Assembly (NCBI GenBank): GCA_920105625.2 | Contig: OV050031.1 | Span: 229,510,194 to 229,574,193 of the forward strand | Origin: Clusia tigrina | Taxonomy: Eukaryota > Arthropoda > Insecta > Diptera > Clusiidae | Length of the DNA: 64,000 bases | Direction of reading: 5' to 3' | Shown here: in pieces, positions 30,423 to 43,700 of the stretch | How the letters are laid out: the number at the start of each line of letters is the position of its first letter | Position numbering within the stretch: position 1 is the first letter of the stretch | Position numbers and translations under genes: made by a program | The notes under the pieces: generated by a model | Databases searched by the model: none | Told to the model about the DNA's origin: nothing | What the model saw: only the letters and a program-made list of their open reading frames with translations

Positions 30423-30850
30423 AGAAAATGTCTACTATACGAAAATTCAATAGATATAGATGAAAATATTAGAATTAACAATTTAAAAAACAACAGTTGA
30501 AGGCAATTTTTGTCAAATAAAAGCAAAGGACACATTTTCCCCAGACACTTACTTTCTGTGCGTCAAGTTGTAGCTGAAGCTGTGGGCACGAATTTTGTGC
30601 AGTGAGAGAAGGGAGAGAGACAGTGCATGTCGTGTCGAAAGATAATGAGTATTGAATATCATAAACAAACATCTTGTCAAAGGTGTTCAAAAGCCACACA
30701 GGCACATAGCCAGCGCTGACTCAGAGTCCGCACAAAGGTATTCTTATTAATTTTGTAAAAGCTACGAGTGAGTTGTGAGTAATATTGGTGTCAATGGCAG
30801 CATGGCTGATACATTATTTAAACAATGAGTAAATCTGAGTAACAAGTCTC
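30423..30850. other. Intergenic, end of array
   Basis: AT-rich with AATAAA near 30,517. No exon recognised. Confidence 0.4.
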
Positions 30851-32028
30851 ATATGGACGGCCTAGAAGCAAAACCGGCCAACTCCATCAAAACCCTTTTC
30901 AAGAAAATCGACAAAGTAGTTTGACTTAGTTTTTAAAATTCTACGTAAGTTGAATTTTTAAACGGACTAGACAGATCTTAAGTGTGCAATAGTACCTTCC
31001 AATCATGGGTATTTGTTTGGTATAATGTATGATGTGCTTCGGGTAATGACTAAGGAAACGTTAGTTTACGGGTAAAAACTGGAGTTGGACAGTTTTGCCT
31101 CCAAATTTTTTTATTTTTTTTTTACAATCACTAATAAAATAATGAACAAGACTCGAAAGAAAAAGTGTGTTTGTATTCAACTTTTAATAAATTTTATTCC
31201 ACTATTTGACATACTTTTTAAAATTTTTAATGAGGTAAGATATTTTTTAAATAGATATGATATTTTTATACTTAAATTTAATTTTTTCTTCATTCATTAT
31301 AAATTATGTCCTAGTTATCCGATTCATTTTCCTTTGGATGGCGATCTATCCTTAAATTTCTATAATATGAGTTTTAGAAAAACAAAAACGTCATTAAAGA
31401 TCCGCTTACTGATTCACACTAAACTGTCGACTTTGTAAAAACATTTACAACTCATCGATTTGAAAAAGTAACGAAAATGCTAAAACAGAACAGAAAAATA
31501 CCGTTATTTTTCCTAATGCATTAACCAAACCGTATAGTTCATCGCAGAATACTTTGTTGTAATTCTGCTCTACAACAACACACTTTTTGTTTTTTTTTTG
31601 CATAACCTTTAAATTTTATAGAAACAAACAACAAGAAAAAACTGAAATACTCTGGTCTAATGAGTTTGCCTTTTTATTTGCTATGGGCTGACAACCTTAA
31701 GTAAACAAGCTTCATTAGAGTTTCTTTAATTATGACCTATCATAAATGCACTCTTTAATATCACAATTAAAGAGTATTTGTGGATAAAGGTAGCTTAATG
31801 CAGTATATAGTATAGCTTCAACTAGAGTTGGACGGTTTTGCTTCCAAGAAAAAATTGTTTTCTTTTTGGAAGCAAAAACAAACTTGCATTTTAATAATGC
31901 TTCTTCTTAATGTATTGAATGGGGATTTGAAATAATACGAGATTATGCTTTTCTGAACTCCATAAAGCTAAAACATGGAAATTTCAGAAAAGTGGAGTTG
32001 GCCGGTTTTGCTTTTGGGACGTCCATAT
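30851..32028. mobile_element. TIR element, about 1.18 kb, non-coding
   Basis: The left end atatggacggcctagaagca, continuing into aaaccggccaactccat, is inverted at the right end (tggagttggccggttttgct, then gtccatat). Two more diverged copies of the gttgga(c)ggttttgc motif lie inside, near 31,083 and 31,822. No transposase is evident; a clear target duplication was not found. Confidence 0.6.
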
Positions 32029-32116
32029 TATGATCAGGTAAGTGAGTGTGAACAACGTTAAATATCGGGGTGTAAATGAACTGTGCTGAAAGGAGGGTTT
32101 TTTTTTTTAGTTTGCA

Positions 32117-32940
32117 GTGTGTGTTCCACACAGCAAATTTTTTTCACCACGGTTTGCAATGATGTGCGATCGCTTTGGGGTATCCGATCGATTAGCATCT
32201 GTTTTGGCTTCAGCTTTATTCGCTGACATACAGTTTAAGTATGAGCGAGGTGAAACCATTATTATGGATAAAAGAAAAGTGAGACGAGAGCGTGAAAAAT
32301 CGAGACCCGATATTTTACGAGCAAATCACGATGGTGAATCGTTGATCGCTTTTTGGAAAAAAATAAGAAATAGAACATTTTTATGATTTTGCGCTATGAA
32401 CAACTGAAAATGGTAATTTATCAATATTTTCACGAAAAATTTGCACTTTCACAAGGCCAAAACTGCCTGAAGGAGCGTTCCAATGCTTTTGCGATGTACT
32501 AGAGAGTTCTTAACTATTGTCTTGGCTACAATTTTTGTCTGAGTGTTGGATCGAAAATCTCAATGGTTTGGCTGTTATAGGCCAAAATATCCAAAAAAAC
32601 GTGACAAAAAGTGGTGAATTTTCTACATTTTCGACTTTTCGACCATGAAAACGAAGTTTTTACTAAGTAATATGTTCAGAGAAATTGTAGCCCGAGACAA
32701 TAGCTACAACTTTACTTTTGAAAATAAGTCAAAATTTCAAATACTTTACGAAATATGAGCCCAAGAAAATTTGCAAAATTTTCCAAAAAAATAAAGTGTG
32801 AGAAAAAACTGCAAGTCAAAATCTGGAAGCTCGATTTTCACCGTAGACGTATGGTCTAGTAGACTTTTTTGCTCAGTACAATCCCAAGAATCAGAAACGC
32901 GAAGCGCCCATTAAGATGTTCAAATCGCCCCACCCTAATG
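32117..32940 (+). mobile_element. Transposon-like fragment with partial open frame
   Basis: A short frame (to 32,386) contains DRFGVSDRLASVLASALFAD and MDKRKVRREREKSRPDI, reminiscent of repetitive transposon-related proteins in insects and cnidarians with an SDR...A...D...iDrsKvrRer pattern. Repeat-like non-coding DNA follows and ends near cgccccaccctaatg. Function and superfamily are unknown. Confidence 0.35.
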
Positions 32941-34716
32941 TACATATATAAATTAGTTGGTCGGAATATAAACAACTGGGTTTATATATAACTCGTTTCT
33001 TTTCACAAGGTTATAAACCCTGTATAGGAACTCTAATAAAATTCAGCACATTTGCAACTTGCGCACGCTATTGTAATTACCACATGGTAAAGCTCTTGTA
33101 TGGGAAACCGACAGCAAATCAGAAAGAGTGAAGTTGTGGTTTACCTATGAACGTATTATGTACATAAGTATGTAAAAATTATATTTTCAGCTCCAATTTT
33201 ATTTGCCGGCAAATACTGTACAAAAAAGTTTTCATATATCTGTACGTAATATAAATATGTACAGCTACGAGTAAAATGTTTAATAAAAGGCTTCATTGTT
33301 TCTAACTTTTTAACCATTGTTAAATAATTCTTTCGATTGTAGAAAAGCTACATAACCTGTATGGGGCTTTAAGCTTTGGCGGGACGGTTTCCAGACATGG
33401 AAGTGATGGCTGGAAATCTATTTCGTCTTTCCAAGTCTATTTCGAATTAGATATCGAATGAAGTTCGCGCAAACTGTGAATAAATTGTTGGTGACATTCC
33501 TAATTAAATGTGTTAGGGCTACGCCGGTATTGGTACGGATAAGTATATCAACGCACGCATAGTACGCAAATATCCTGCTTATACAATTTTATTGAGCGCA
33601 ATCGAAAAATCAATGAAGCCTCGGTCCGGCCGTCCGTCCGTATGTCATTCTGCCATTTCGCCGCATATCGTTGCTGAGCAACCGTCGTATTCTCGCCAAC
33701 GCAGTTCTTTAGCGCTTGTGGCTATTAGCCATCTCTCTCTACCCCTCCATTGCACTCAACGCTTTTTCGTGCAGATACATTCGCTCTAAGCAAGCAGCAA
33801 GCGAATCTACTTGTATCTTCCTTCGCAGCCATCCAGTTTCGATTCATTCGCCTGCATTCGACCGACCGATAGCTAGACATTGAACTTAGGCGGAAGACAC
33901 TGCTGAAAAAATGAAAATGTGTATTGCAAGAAGCTGAGTCCGCAGAAAAATTCAATAAAACAAAGAAAATTATTCCTCATTTGAGTTGAAGTGTAAAATT
34001 TATTAATTAAGTGTATTTCTTGCGAAAGTTGGCGTTTTGAAATCAACGTACACGAAGTTCAAGGTTTTAAACGGGATCGAACGAAAAGTGGCAAGAAAAT
34101 TTTCAATTTTTGTCTGTAGAATTTATTTGGTTCGACGGAAAAATAGATTCGAAAAGTACTGTGCAAAATTTTATATACCCTAAGCTCCCCTTTGGGTGTC
34201 GGTGTGTTGTGTGTTGTGTATCGGGCGTGCAGTTAGGACTGAGAGGCCCACTTTACTAATTATTTTTTTTACGAAATTAATGTGCTCATAAGCGATACTT
34301 TTTTCATGTTCTTTCATTCGTTAAATGCAATAAACAAAATGTGAGCCTGTGTATTGGAAAAATGTTGGTATCTTCAAAATATATCTAAACTCTAAACCCA
34401 ATTACTCAGTTTCGACGTTCGTTCTCAGTCAGTTTTATTGGATTGACACAAATGAGAGGGCAACGGAGTGGCTCTCTTGCCAGCCTGCAGTGAATGCGAG
34501 TTGGAGTGAGTGGAGTTCGCTCACGCGTTGTTGGCTCACGGTCGCAGCGAGCGAATTCGTGGCAGGCAGTGGGAACACCTTCCGCTGGCTCAGCTAAGCT
34601 ACCCAAAGAAGCGTACTGACGGCGAGCGGGCGAGCGTGTGGCGGAGTCGAGTAATTACGATGAGTAGTCGCCTCTCAAAATAAAAATACAAAAATTTTGT
34701 AATTTTCCAATGGTGG
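32941..34716 (+). promoter_or_regulatory. Upstream region and probable 5'UTR of the surface-protein gene
   Basis: After about 33,590 base composition becomes less AT-rich, with gcgag/gtcg-rich stretches typical of fly 5' leaders. Initiator-like TCAGTC lies at 34,425-34,430 (ttctcagtcagttt). The start site was not determined. Confidence 0.3.
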
Positions 34717-37700
34717 ATGGATTCCCGTTCCAAGCGATTTCGTTTTCTTTTATTCGGGTCCTGCCAATTCGACTTTGGTGGTTTCTGCTGCTTGTTGGTT
34801 GTAACATTGGAAAAAAAGATGAGCCACACCGATCAGGTAAGTGCTCGAAAATAACGCCTAAGGAAATAGATGGGGGCTAAGTTTATCATAGAAATATGGG
34901 GAAATACATACATGTATCAAATCCATTTCCAATACATTGGAAGAGACAATTACTGTATATGAAGATGTTTCTCTGTGTGTCTGTCTGGCTGCTGGCCTGT
35001 TCATATACGTATTCATCATAAATTCCAATTAAGTTTTACAATGTCGTAGTACTCGTATTTGAGTGCACCTGGGCGCCTTAGTTGGCTGTGCACATTAATA
35101 TTCCGTAGTAAGGTACACTAAAATCTAATTTGAGCTGCGAGAGTAGACTTAGTAAATACTACTAGGGATTAGGGCGCACGGGCTCCTTTTAGCTACTAGA
35201 TAGTTGTTAATTTATACATATATCAGCAAATATCGTAGGCGGCCTTGTGTGCTGTAGGGTATTTACTTAAGCGACAAGCACATCAAAATATTGGGCATAT
35301 TGGGTTCCTTAGTCGGAGGTGGGTACGAAACCACCATCATAGTCGCTTCCTTTATACATGTGCACATTTTATATACTTAAAGAATGAAATTTTAATTTCA
35401 GAGATACATTTCTCTTCACATGGTCAGTAAAGTTTGCTCCCCGTGTTTGCAAATGCAAATTTCCCTCCAGGATCAAGGCTGGGTCTTCTAATCTGTTTTT
35501 AAACCGTGGGATTTGCATTTCGTTTATACAATGGGATCAACCAGTCATGGTTAGACTTTTAATATCTTTCGAGAAATCTGACTGGCGGAACTTAATAATA
35601 ATAAATAAATAATTAATTAGTACCACTGCTCAGGTACTTCATACTTTTGTAATTTCTAAATTTGGTGGCAGCTCATTTGTTTCAAACTAAACCCAACTGG
35701 CTTTTGAGTATGGGCTTGCATAATTTTGTTCTCTTTGTACTCTTTTACGCTGTTTTCTATGATATCAACTATAATGGTCCTCAGTATTAGCAGCTGGCCA
35801 CTAGGAAAAATTACTGCTAAGCATGATGCAGTGTAAATGTTGCACATTTGCTTTTCGAGTTCGCTTTGTGCGAGTGTGCGTCACAAAATGTGATCCTTAT
35901 CTTCATATGCTGTTATTTTAATAAATTTAAATTGAATAGCGTTGATACCGGCACCCATGGGCACACGGGTATACCGTCACATGTGGTTGAATTGGGTTAG
36001 TTTATGTTCCTGATCAAGATTATGCATATTTAATCGTACCCACCTGCCATGGGTCGTTGCTTCGGTTGGGTGACAAACATAACTGCCCGGGTTCATAGTA
36101 ATGGGTGTCCGCAAAGTGGTGTGAATGACATGGCATAATGTTTACACTCAACCGGGAGGACGATGGCTTATTTATGCATTGCTCAGCGGTTTGTATCAGC
36201 TGGACGCCGGCATGGTTCTTTCTGCTAAGTCCACACACTCAATGCTCATAAATTATTTAAAAAAAGAGAGCCATGTGGAGTTAATGTGTGCGATTGAAGT
36301 AAAAATATTTTAACATTTTTCAAAAACTTAAATGCTATCAATTCAATACAAATTTCATTTCTGATGCTTTTTGAAATTTACTCGCGTAAAGCCCGTATAT
36401 GATTGCATGGGTTGATCTGGAGCTCAGTTGTAATTTCATTATTTTATTGTTACCTCAGCGGAGAGTGCGTTTTGCAAGGAAATTATCTAATTGCATCTGT
36501 CGCACTAACAATGTTATGATGATGGGTGGCATTTTTCCTTACTAATAATGTAGCTCCATCAACTTTACTTAACAATAAGCAACTTGCTGGAGTGTCTGCT
36601 TCTCGATGTGTCAAGTAGTATCTAGACTTTTACAAACAAATCAGGTTCATTTTAAATACAGGCTTTGCAGGCACACATTTTTGTTTAAGTACAAATAATC
36701 GCACTTCAGTGCGGGGTCTGTTTCTACACGTTTTGTCCAGTAACTGTAATATTCTGATTTAAATATTCAGCTTCTTTAGTTTAGTGAGCTAGTCTACTAA
36801 ACCAGAGGTTCTGGATTTTCGGACAAATCTGTACTCTTATTATTCTTTCTCTTCGAGAGTGGAATCCGTTGGTAGTCAATCGTCTTATCTACAAAACCTG
36901 CCAACTTTCACAAATTGACATCTTGTTTGAAATGTTTTGTTGGATCAATCTTCCACTCCGTGAAATTGCTTTACAATTTATTGTTGGCCATTTCCTAGGC
37001 GTGTCTAACATTTTGGTTTTGGTTTCTAAAAAACAGTTCGGAATAAACGTGCGCATAACCCGCTCTTGTGGAACACAAAGACCACTCCAACAACTCACAC
37101 ACTTATGCTACTCTGACTACATGGAACCCTTAACATTCTTCCATTCACTGCTCTGTTCTCAAACGAAAAACAAGAAACGAGACTAAGTTAATTCGTTGGC
37201 TTTGTTGTGACTTAGGAAATAAATTATAGCACCGAAACATGTTTACATAAATATTCTGCAGGGTCAGGTGGTCTCCCCAATTTTTACACCTAAGAATTAT
37301 AAAACGTATATTTCTGACTAATTTCGAATATTTTTTGTTTAATTTGATATTTTGTGCGTGTCTGAAAAAAGAATTTGGAATAATTTTTTTTATTTTTTAG
37401 AGATTAGAAGTCCCTCAATTTAGAAACTATCAAGTGGGAGGGAAGCACGAACGTATGATTCCGATTCGTTGTTGTTGTCTTCTTGCGTGTATTTAAAATT
37501 TGATTTATGAGCAGCTTCGACTGCTTTAAATTTTTTATGGCATTTTATGTGCCGTTAAATAATTTGAAGCGGGAGGCAGCGGGATTTTAATATCAGTTTT
37601 CATTCAATTTATTGCCAGCGGAAATAGAAGAGGCAGTTCTGCGTGTGGAGCTTAAAGACTTTCACTAGGCCATTGGCATTCCATGTTGGTGGATTTTTAG

Positions 37701-40700
37701 TTTTCTATACAATTCTTTTGAAAAACTTAAGCCCGATTATTTGAAGCATCAAAGAATAAACGAAAATGTGTTTTTTTTTAAATTCTCTTTGCAGAATTCC
37801 AAACTAATACCAACTCCAATAAAGACGGCGCAAATCATAAGAGTATATTTGCCGCCTTTTTTGCAGCAATCATCTAGAAATGCTCCTGCAATAAAAACAA
37901 ATGCAGCCACAAACGACTGCAGCAGCAGCTGTTGCCACCGTCGGGAACATAAAAAGTATGAACAGTATGCGACGCAGGCAGCCAGCGAACAAGCAAACAA
38001 CATTGTTAGGGGTTCAAGAAACGGAAGAGACCGTCGCAAGAATTTTAACACGTACTGTGTCTCACTGGCAACGCCTTCGACGCTGTCGCTATCGCTGTCA
38101 ACGGCAGCGCAATCAAGTCGACCGAAGGCAATGGACAACACGGTTGCCTTTAAAGAAACATCAATATCGTGGTCGTCAACATCGCTGCCACCACCAATAT
38201 CAATAACAACCTCAACAAAAGCATCGACACCAACACTAACGCCAACACAGTCATGCCCATCCCAATCCCAATACGATCACTGTCGCAACGATGAGGATCG
38301 CATTTTAAAGACAAATTCTCACTTAGTCGATAGTAGAACTATATTAAGGAACACACAAACACAATTAGTTATGCCAATTGGAGAAAGTAGATTAGGTAGT
38401 GTGGCGGCCGAAACACCTGCGCAGACATGGGCTTGTTCAGAAGCGGCCGCGCACACACAAATACAAATACATAATAATATTTCGCAAACAACGACGCTTG
38501 AATGTAGGTGCTTCAAGAAACAAGGTGATATATACAGGAGTATGATGGACGAGGAGAGTGAGTTGGAGCAGACGTATGAGGTGGAAACCATTAGAACACC
38601 ACACAAGCGAATTTCGAGGCAAATGCTGCAGACACAGCTACAACAGTTATGGCAGCAAATGACACTTCTGAGGTCACAAGTGGTGAAAACGCTCCCAGCA
38701 TCGAAGCTATTGTTAGTGTTGTTGATGCTAATGCTGCTGACATCTTCGGCTAACTGCTGGGCAGGACGGCAAGACAGTAAGTACACATATATTTCCAATT
38801 TGTTATTACTTATTTGTGTAACTTAGTCTGTAGTTACTATTGGCTAAAAAGTGACCAATGCCAAAGTGCAGAAATGCGTGAGTCGGTATATGTATTCTTT
38901 AAATACATGAAATATTGTCTGTTTGCATCTAAAATGCAATATATTAATAAAAGATGAAGTTAAATTGTAAATCTCTCCTCCTCGCACCACTCTGTTTGCC
39001 AAATAGGATATATATGTACATTTATATTGGATTATATTGGATCGTATTTGTTGATTATCACTTTCTCTCTCTCTCTCTCTCTCTCTCTCCTTAAGATTTA
39101 AAACCTTTCGACGGATTGGATTTTATGTTTGTTTTAATAATCATCTTTTAGAAGTTTGAAATTTATTTCAAACTCTCCTAGCTACACGACTAGCACCTTC
39201 ATTATTTTTACTGTGTCAGGCTTGCAAATTAGAGTAACTAAAGATGCTTCTTGGCATTATTCTCTTTAATGCTTGTTGAAAAATATGTTAATCGTAGTTT
39301 CATTTGTTAAGACTACACACTTACTTACATATACATACTGACATACATACATATGTATGTATTAATCAGTGGGAATTTAGTGGGTGTGCGTGTTTGCATT
39401 CGCATGCCTGCCACTTAGCTGTGACATGCACACACACACCCACACCAACCAGTCACTGTAAAGAACACAGCCATGAAAATGTTGCGTTTGAGCAATTTTC
39501 TTATGAAATTAAGCAATTGAAAATGTTAGAATTGCCTCATTGCGTTGCACTTATTATGCATTAAGTGGCTGCTATTCGCTCTCTATCTTTCCTCCCCTCT
39601 TTGCGAACACTGAGAGTGTTGGTATGTATTTATACGCACATTTGTCACTGGTCTTATGGGTACTTGAAAGCTTTCTTAGAGTTACGAGATTCCATGTTAT
39701 AGGTGACGGTCAATAACTTATTCAATTTCTCAATTTCTAATGCAACTTTTAAGTAGATTGTCTAGTAGAGTGAGTAAGAGGTGTCTATTATTGCATATCA
39801 ACAAAGGTCCATGTATATGACCTTTGCCAACGATTCGTCCAGATTTGCAAACTGTTTAGTATATGGCACAGTATTTCTACATATACAAATAAGTAGAACT
39901 GTTGTGATAAAAATTCACACGATTCTCTTTAACGAAATTAACGCTATAATAATGATCACACATATGCATGTATTTTTGGAATAATTTGGATTTTCGAGTA
40001 TTTAAATTAGATTGGTTGTACCGCAAAAGTACATAAATATATTTTTTCTTTTTCCGTTGCAGTTCTTTCAAATTGTACATTTCCTGCCCGTTGGGAAGGC
40101 TCTTGGTTCCTATCTGGTTACCAGCAGTCGATACATATAAAAGGATCGCAGTTCAGTTATCGGGGCAGGTGTGCTGCCTCGGACGGTAACAAGTATTTGA
40201 TCGTTGATGAGTAAGTCCGAAACGTATTTTGTCTTACTCTCCTCCCTTCTTTACTAAAACGATTAATTTCAAATATACGAATTCAGCTGAATCAGACTGA
40301 AGCAATCATTTTAACCTGCTTTGGAACGGTTGGGCTTTTAAGAATTTTATTCAAATATGAAGGAATTCAGGAAGAATTGTGTTTTAATTAGTTCATAAAT
40401 TTGTGTTGTTGACGATGTTGTTTCATCTGAGGTAAGATATGTTGCAAATATCTGAGAAAAAGGCATACAAGAACTTAAGTTCAGTTGTAGGGAAATATGA
40501 TTGAGTAAATATAATAAAATATGTGCAAGCCAGTTATGCGTCTACGCAACGTGAAAAAGGTGCAAAACAAAAGTTTGCGTGTTTCGTGTTGTTTTTTTTT
40601 TCAAATAAACTGATACCCAACTATCCAAATTTTAAATGGAAATTTTAGAATATTATTTTTGTTGTTTGAAATTCACATTACTTTAAATTTGAATGTGTCT

Positions 40701-43700
40701 TTCATATTTCGATGCTTATTAATTTTTTTTTTGTTGTCGTTGAAAATACTTCGTAAAATTTTGATCAAATGAACATTTCATTTAAAAACTTTATTGCGTT
40801 TTGTCATGTTGAATATTTTTTGAATTTTTGATTTGTAGCTGAAATGCGTAAATAATTCTTTAATTTAATAATAATATTTCTAATTGAACTATAAACATAT
40901 TTTTAACATATTCCAAACTTTTTCTATTTGTAAGTATTTGTGGTAAAAATAAAACACGAAAATCATTATTCGTTCATTTAAAAATAGTAACTTAACGTAG
41001 TTTATGTGATATTCAATTAGGACATTCTTAGCAGATCTTCTATCCCTCTTTATACTTGTATGCGTTCTTCTTTTAACTATTTTCCTTATTATTTGATAAA
41101 TTTGAAGTACCAAGTATTTCGTGTACATTTGCACGAGTATTCCAATTTTGCAATCAGAAACGCTTTCCTCTACCCACTCTGAAGATATTCCAGAACAGAA
41201 TAGAAAACATAATTCAGATTTTATCCACACTACTTTACAAGATTGGCAATTTTGAACTCGGTCCATAGTGCTGGAAGAGGTACATATATGATTCTATAAA
41301 TAAATTCGAAGTTTAGTGTCAAACTGAAGCACCTAACAAAATTATGAATTATTAATAGCGTACAGCAATTTCCGAAGCCCTTAAAAATATGCTACACTTT
41401 TTATGCGATGGCATTTTTAGGACTAACAAATTGTTTTATGTGAATTTTGTGAGGTCGTTTGTTGGTATTCAAATAGGTGTTTACCATGAACAACTCTAGT
41501 TTCTTTTCAAGATACGGTCTAAATCTGTATATCATAGTTTGTCATATCGACCCACAAAGTTGTGATCTGTTCAATTACTTATATGAATTGCATTATTTTT
41601 TATATCCTGAGTCTTTTCAGTGAGTAGCGGAAACGTTCTTTCCAGACATCTTTTTGATAAGTTCGATAACTCGTATCAGTTTAGCTCTCTTGAATCCATG
41701 TAATTTTTTTTTTAGTGCTTAATTAATAAATTAAATCTGCTATAAGCAGGACTCGTAAAGTAATATTTCACAGACTTGAACTGCAGAGTTCACATTTATT
41801 TGAGACTTGTTAATATCAAACTATTTTTTGTTCTTTCTTTAAACCGGAATACTATATCAGGTTTCACCAGTATATTTCTCATTGATGCCGCTCGAGTCAG
41901 CGCTAGATAAGTTAAGATTCAGTGAGTTTAAACTGATTTGAGGTACCGAGTTATTTGTTCTTTGTTTTACAGAAGTTTTCGATACGTACTTCATTATAAC
42001 TACATATATCAATTATATTATCATATATACTTTTAAGTTACATCAAGTAATGTACTCGTATTAACCAGAATTTGTGCAAAACTTTGCCGTCTTCTATTGT
42101 TTGTTTCCATAAAAATTTGTTTCTCCACGCACGTGATGGTCGTGACATTTGTCATAAATCGATATCGGTGTTGCAGTCTTGTCGATTTTATCTCAATCGA
42201 TGCTTCATAAAAAATTTTGTTTTTTTTGTCTTAGATTCAAATATGTAATTGTTAATCCGCCGAAGGGCGCACTCGTGATATCAATTGCAGTTCTTTTCAG
42301 AGCTTCTCTTTTTTGTAGTACTGTTTTTAAAGTTGGTGACTCTCATATTAACGTGTAGCATCTTTGGATGGTTTGGATGGTTTGGATGCCTTGAATACTG
42401 ATATTTGATACCTAATAATTATCGTAAACAACATATTCGAATTAAAATTGAATTTGTGTCTGAATGTTGGACTAGGAACAAATGACAATTCAATATCAAG
42501 GCCTATTTGTTTGTTAAGATGTTCTATTGGTCATATTTAAACACTTGAGGGAACAATTGTCCAAAGAACTTTTTCATTATAATACGTATAAAAATGTCGC
42601 ATAGTACAGAAACATGGTTTCATCTTCCCAATAAAACTTTAATTTCGAGATGGCATTTACTCAAAATTTTGCATAATTTCTCCTCATTATTAGATAAAAA
42701 TGTTTTGTTTATATTTTCCTCATACTAACATGAACGACGAATACAAATGCAGTTGAAAATTTAGTCGAAACCAAAATAAATATATAAACCCCAAAAATAC
42801 TCACTAATACTAATACAAATTATAATTATAAATATACATATATTTTTTATTACATATGAATGAAAAAGAAACACACATATAAGAACTCATTTGATCAAAA
42901 ATTTTTAGGAAAGGATGTCATCGGTGCCTGGTTATCTATGAAAAGCATAAAAATGTACTCCAGTATAAAGAAAGTGAGTGCGAAGGTGATAGTATATATA
43001 TGCATCAATCGAATCCATCTGCAATGGCGATGCGTAGCGTTTTAAAACAAAGTGATCTTAGGGGGGGAGCTCATCCCAATACGAACGGGCATTCAAGACT
43101 ATCTTCATCGGATCAGTACATATTGAGATCCAATGACGATATGAATGATTGTAAGCATTGATTTTTTTTACAAAAAACGATATATTTTTATTAATTATTT
43201 TTGGGTTATTTAGTTTTGGTTTTTATTTGTTTTGATTTATTAGCATACATATTGTATTACTTTATTATTCTATTGTTTATATATATACATAAATACATAT
43301 ATTCAAAAGAGAAAATGATTTATCACCTTTAAATATCGTTTAATATCGTTTTTGTCAAAAGAAAAGATAAACACAAAATTAATCCAATTATTATTTTAGT
43401 GAAAAACTTTTCCTCTGAACTCACCTTTTTCATAGTATTTATTATTTATTCTTTATTTATTTTTATTTTCACAATTTAATTCTCTGGCCTAATAATATTA
43501 ATATTATTTGTGGCCTCTAAATTATAGTTTCAACATTTCTTTTTTAAAATTAAAACCCTTATTTGAGTTAATTTTTCACCACGATAAGCAAAAAATGAAA
43601 AAAACAAAAGAAAAACTTGTAAATAATTAAACAGACATACTCTCTGCATCATACATCGAAATGTTTGAGTTTCTTCATTTATCATCACATGGCAAGGGTC

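Noticed and set aside
37749..38798. Minus-strand open frames opposite the large second exon
   Set aside because: The plus frame is fixed by matching donors and acceptors through the whole gene; the antisense frames are Cys/Ser-rich mirror readings.
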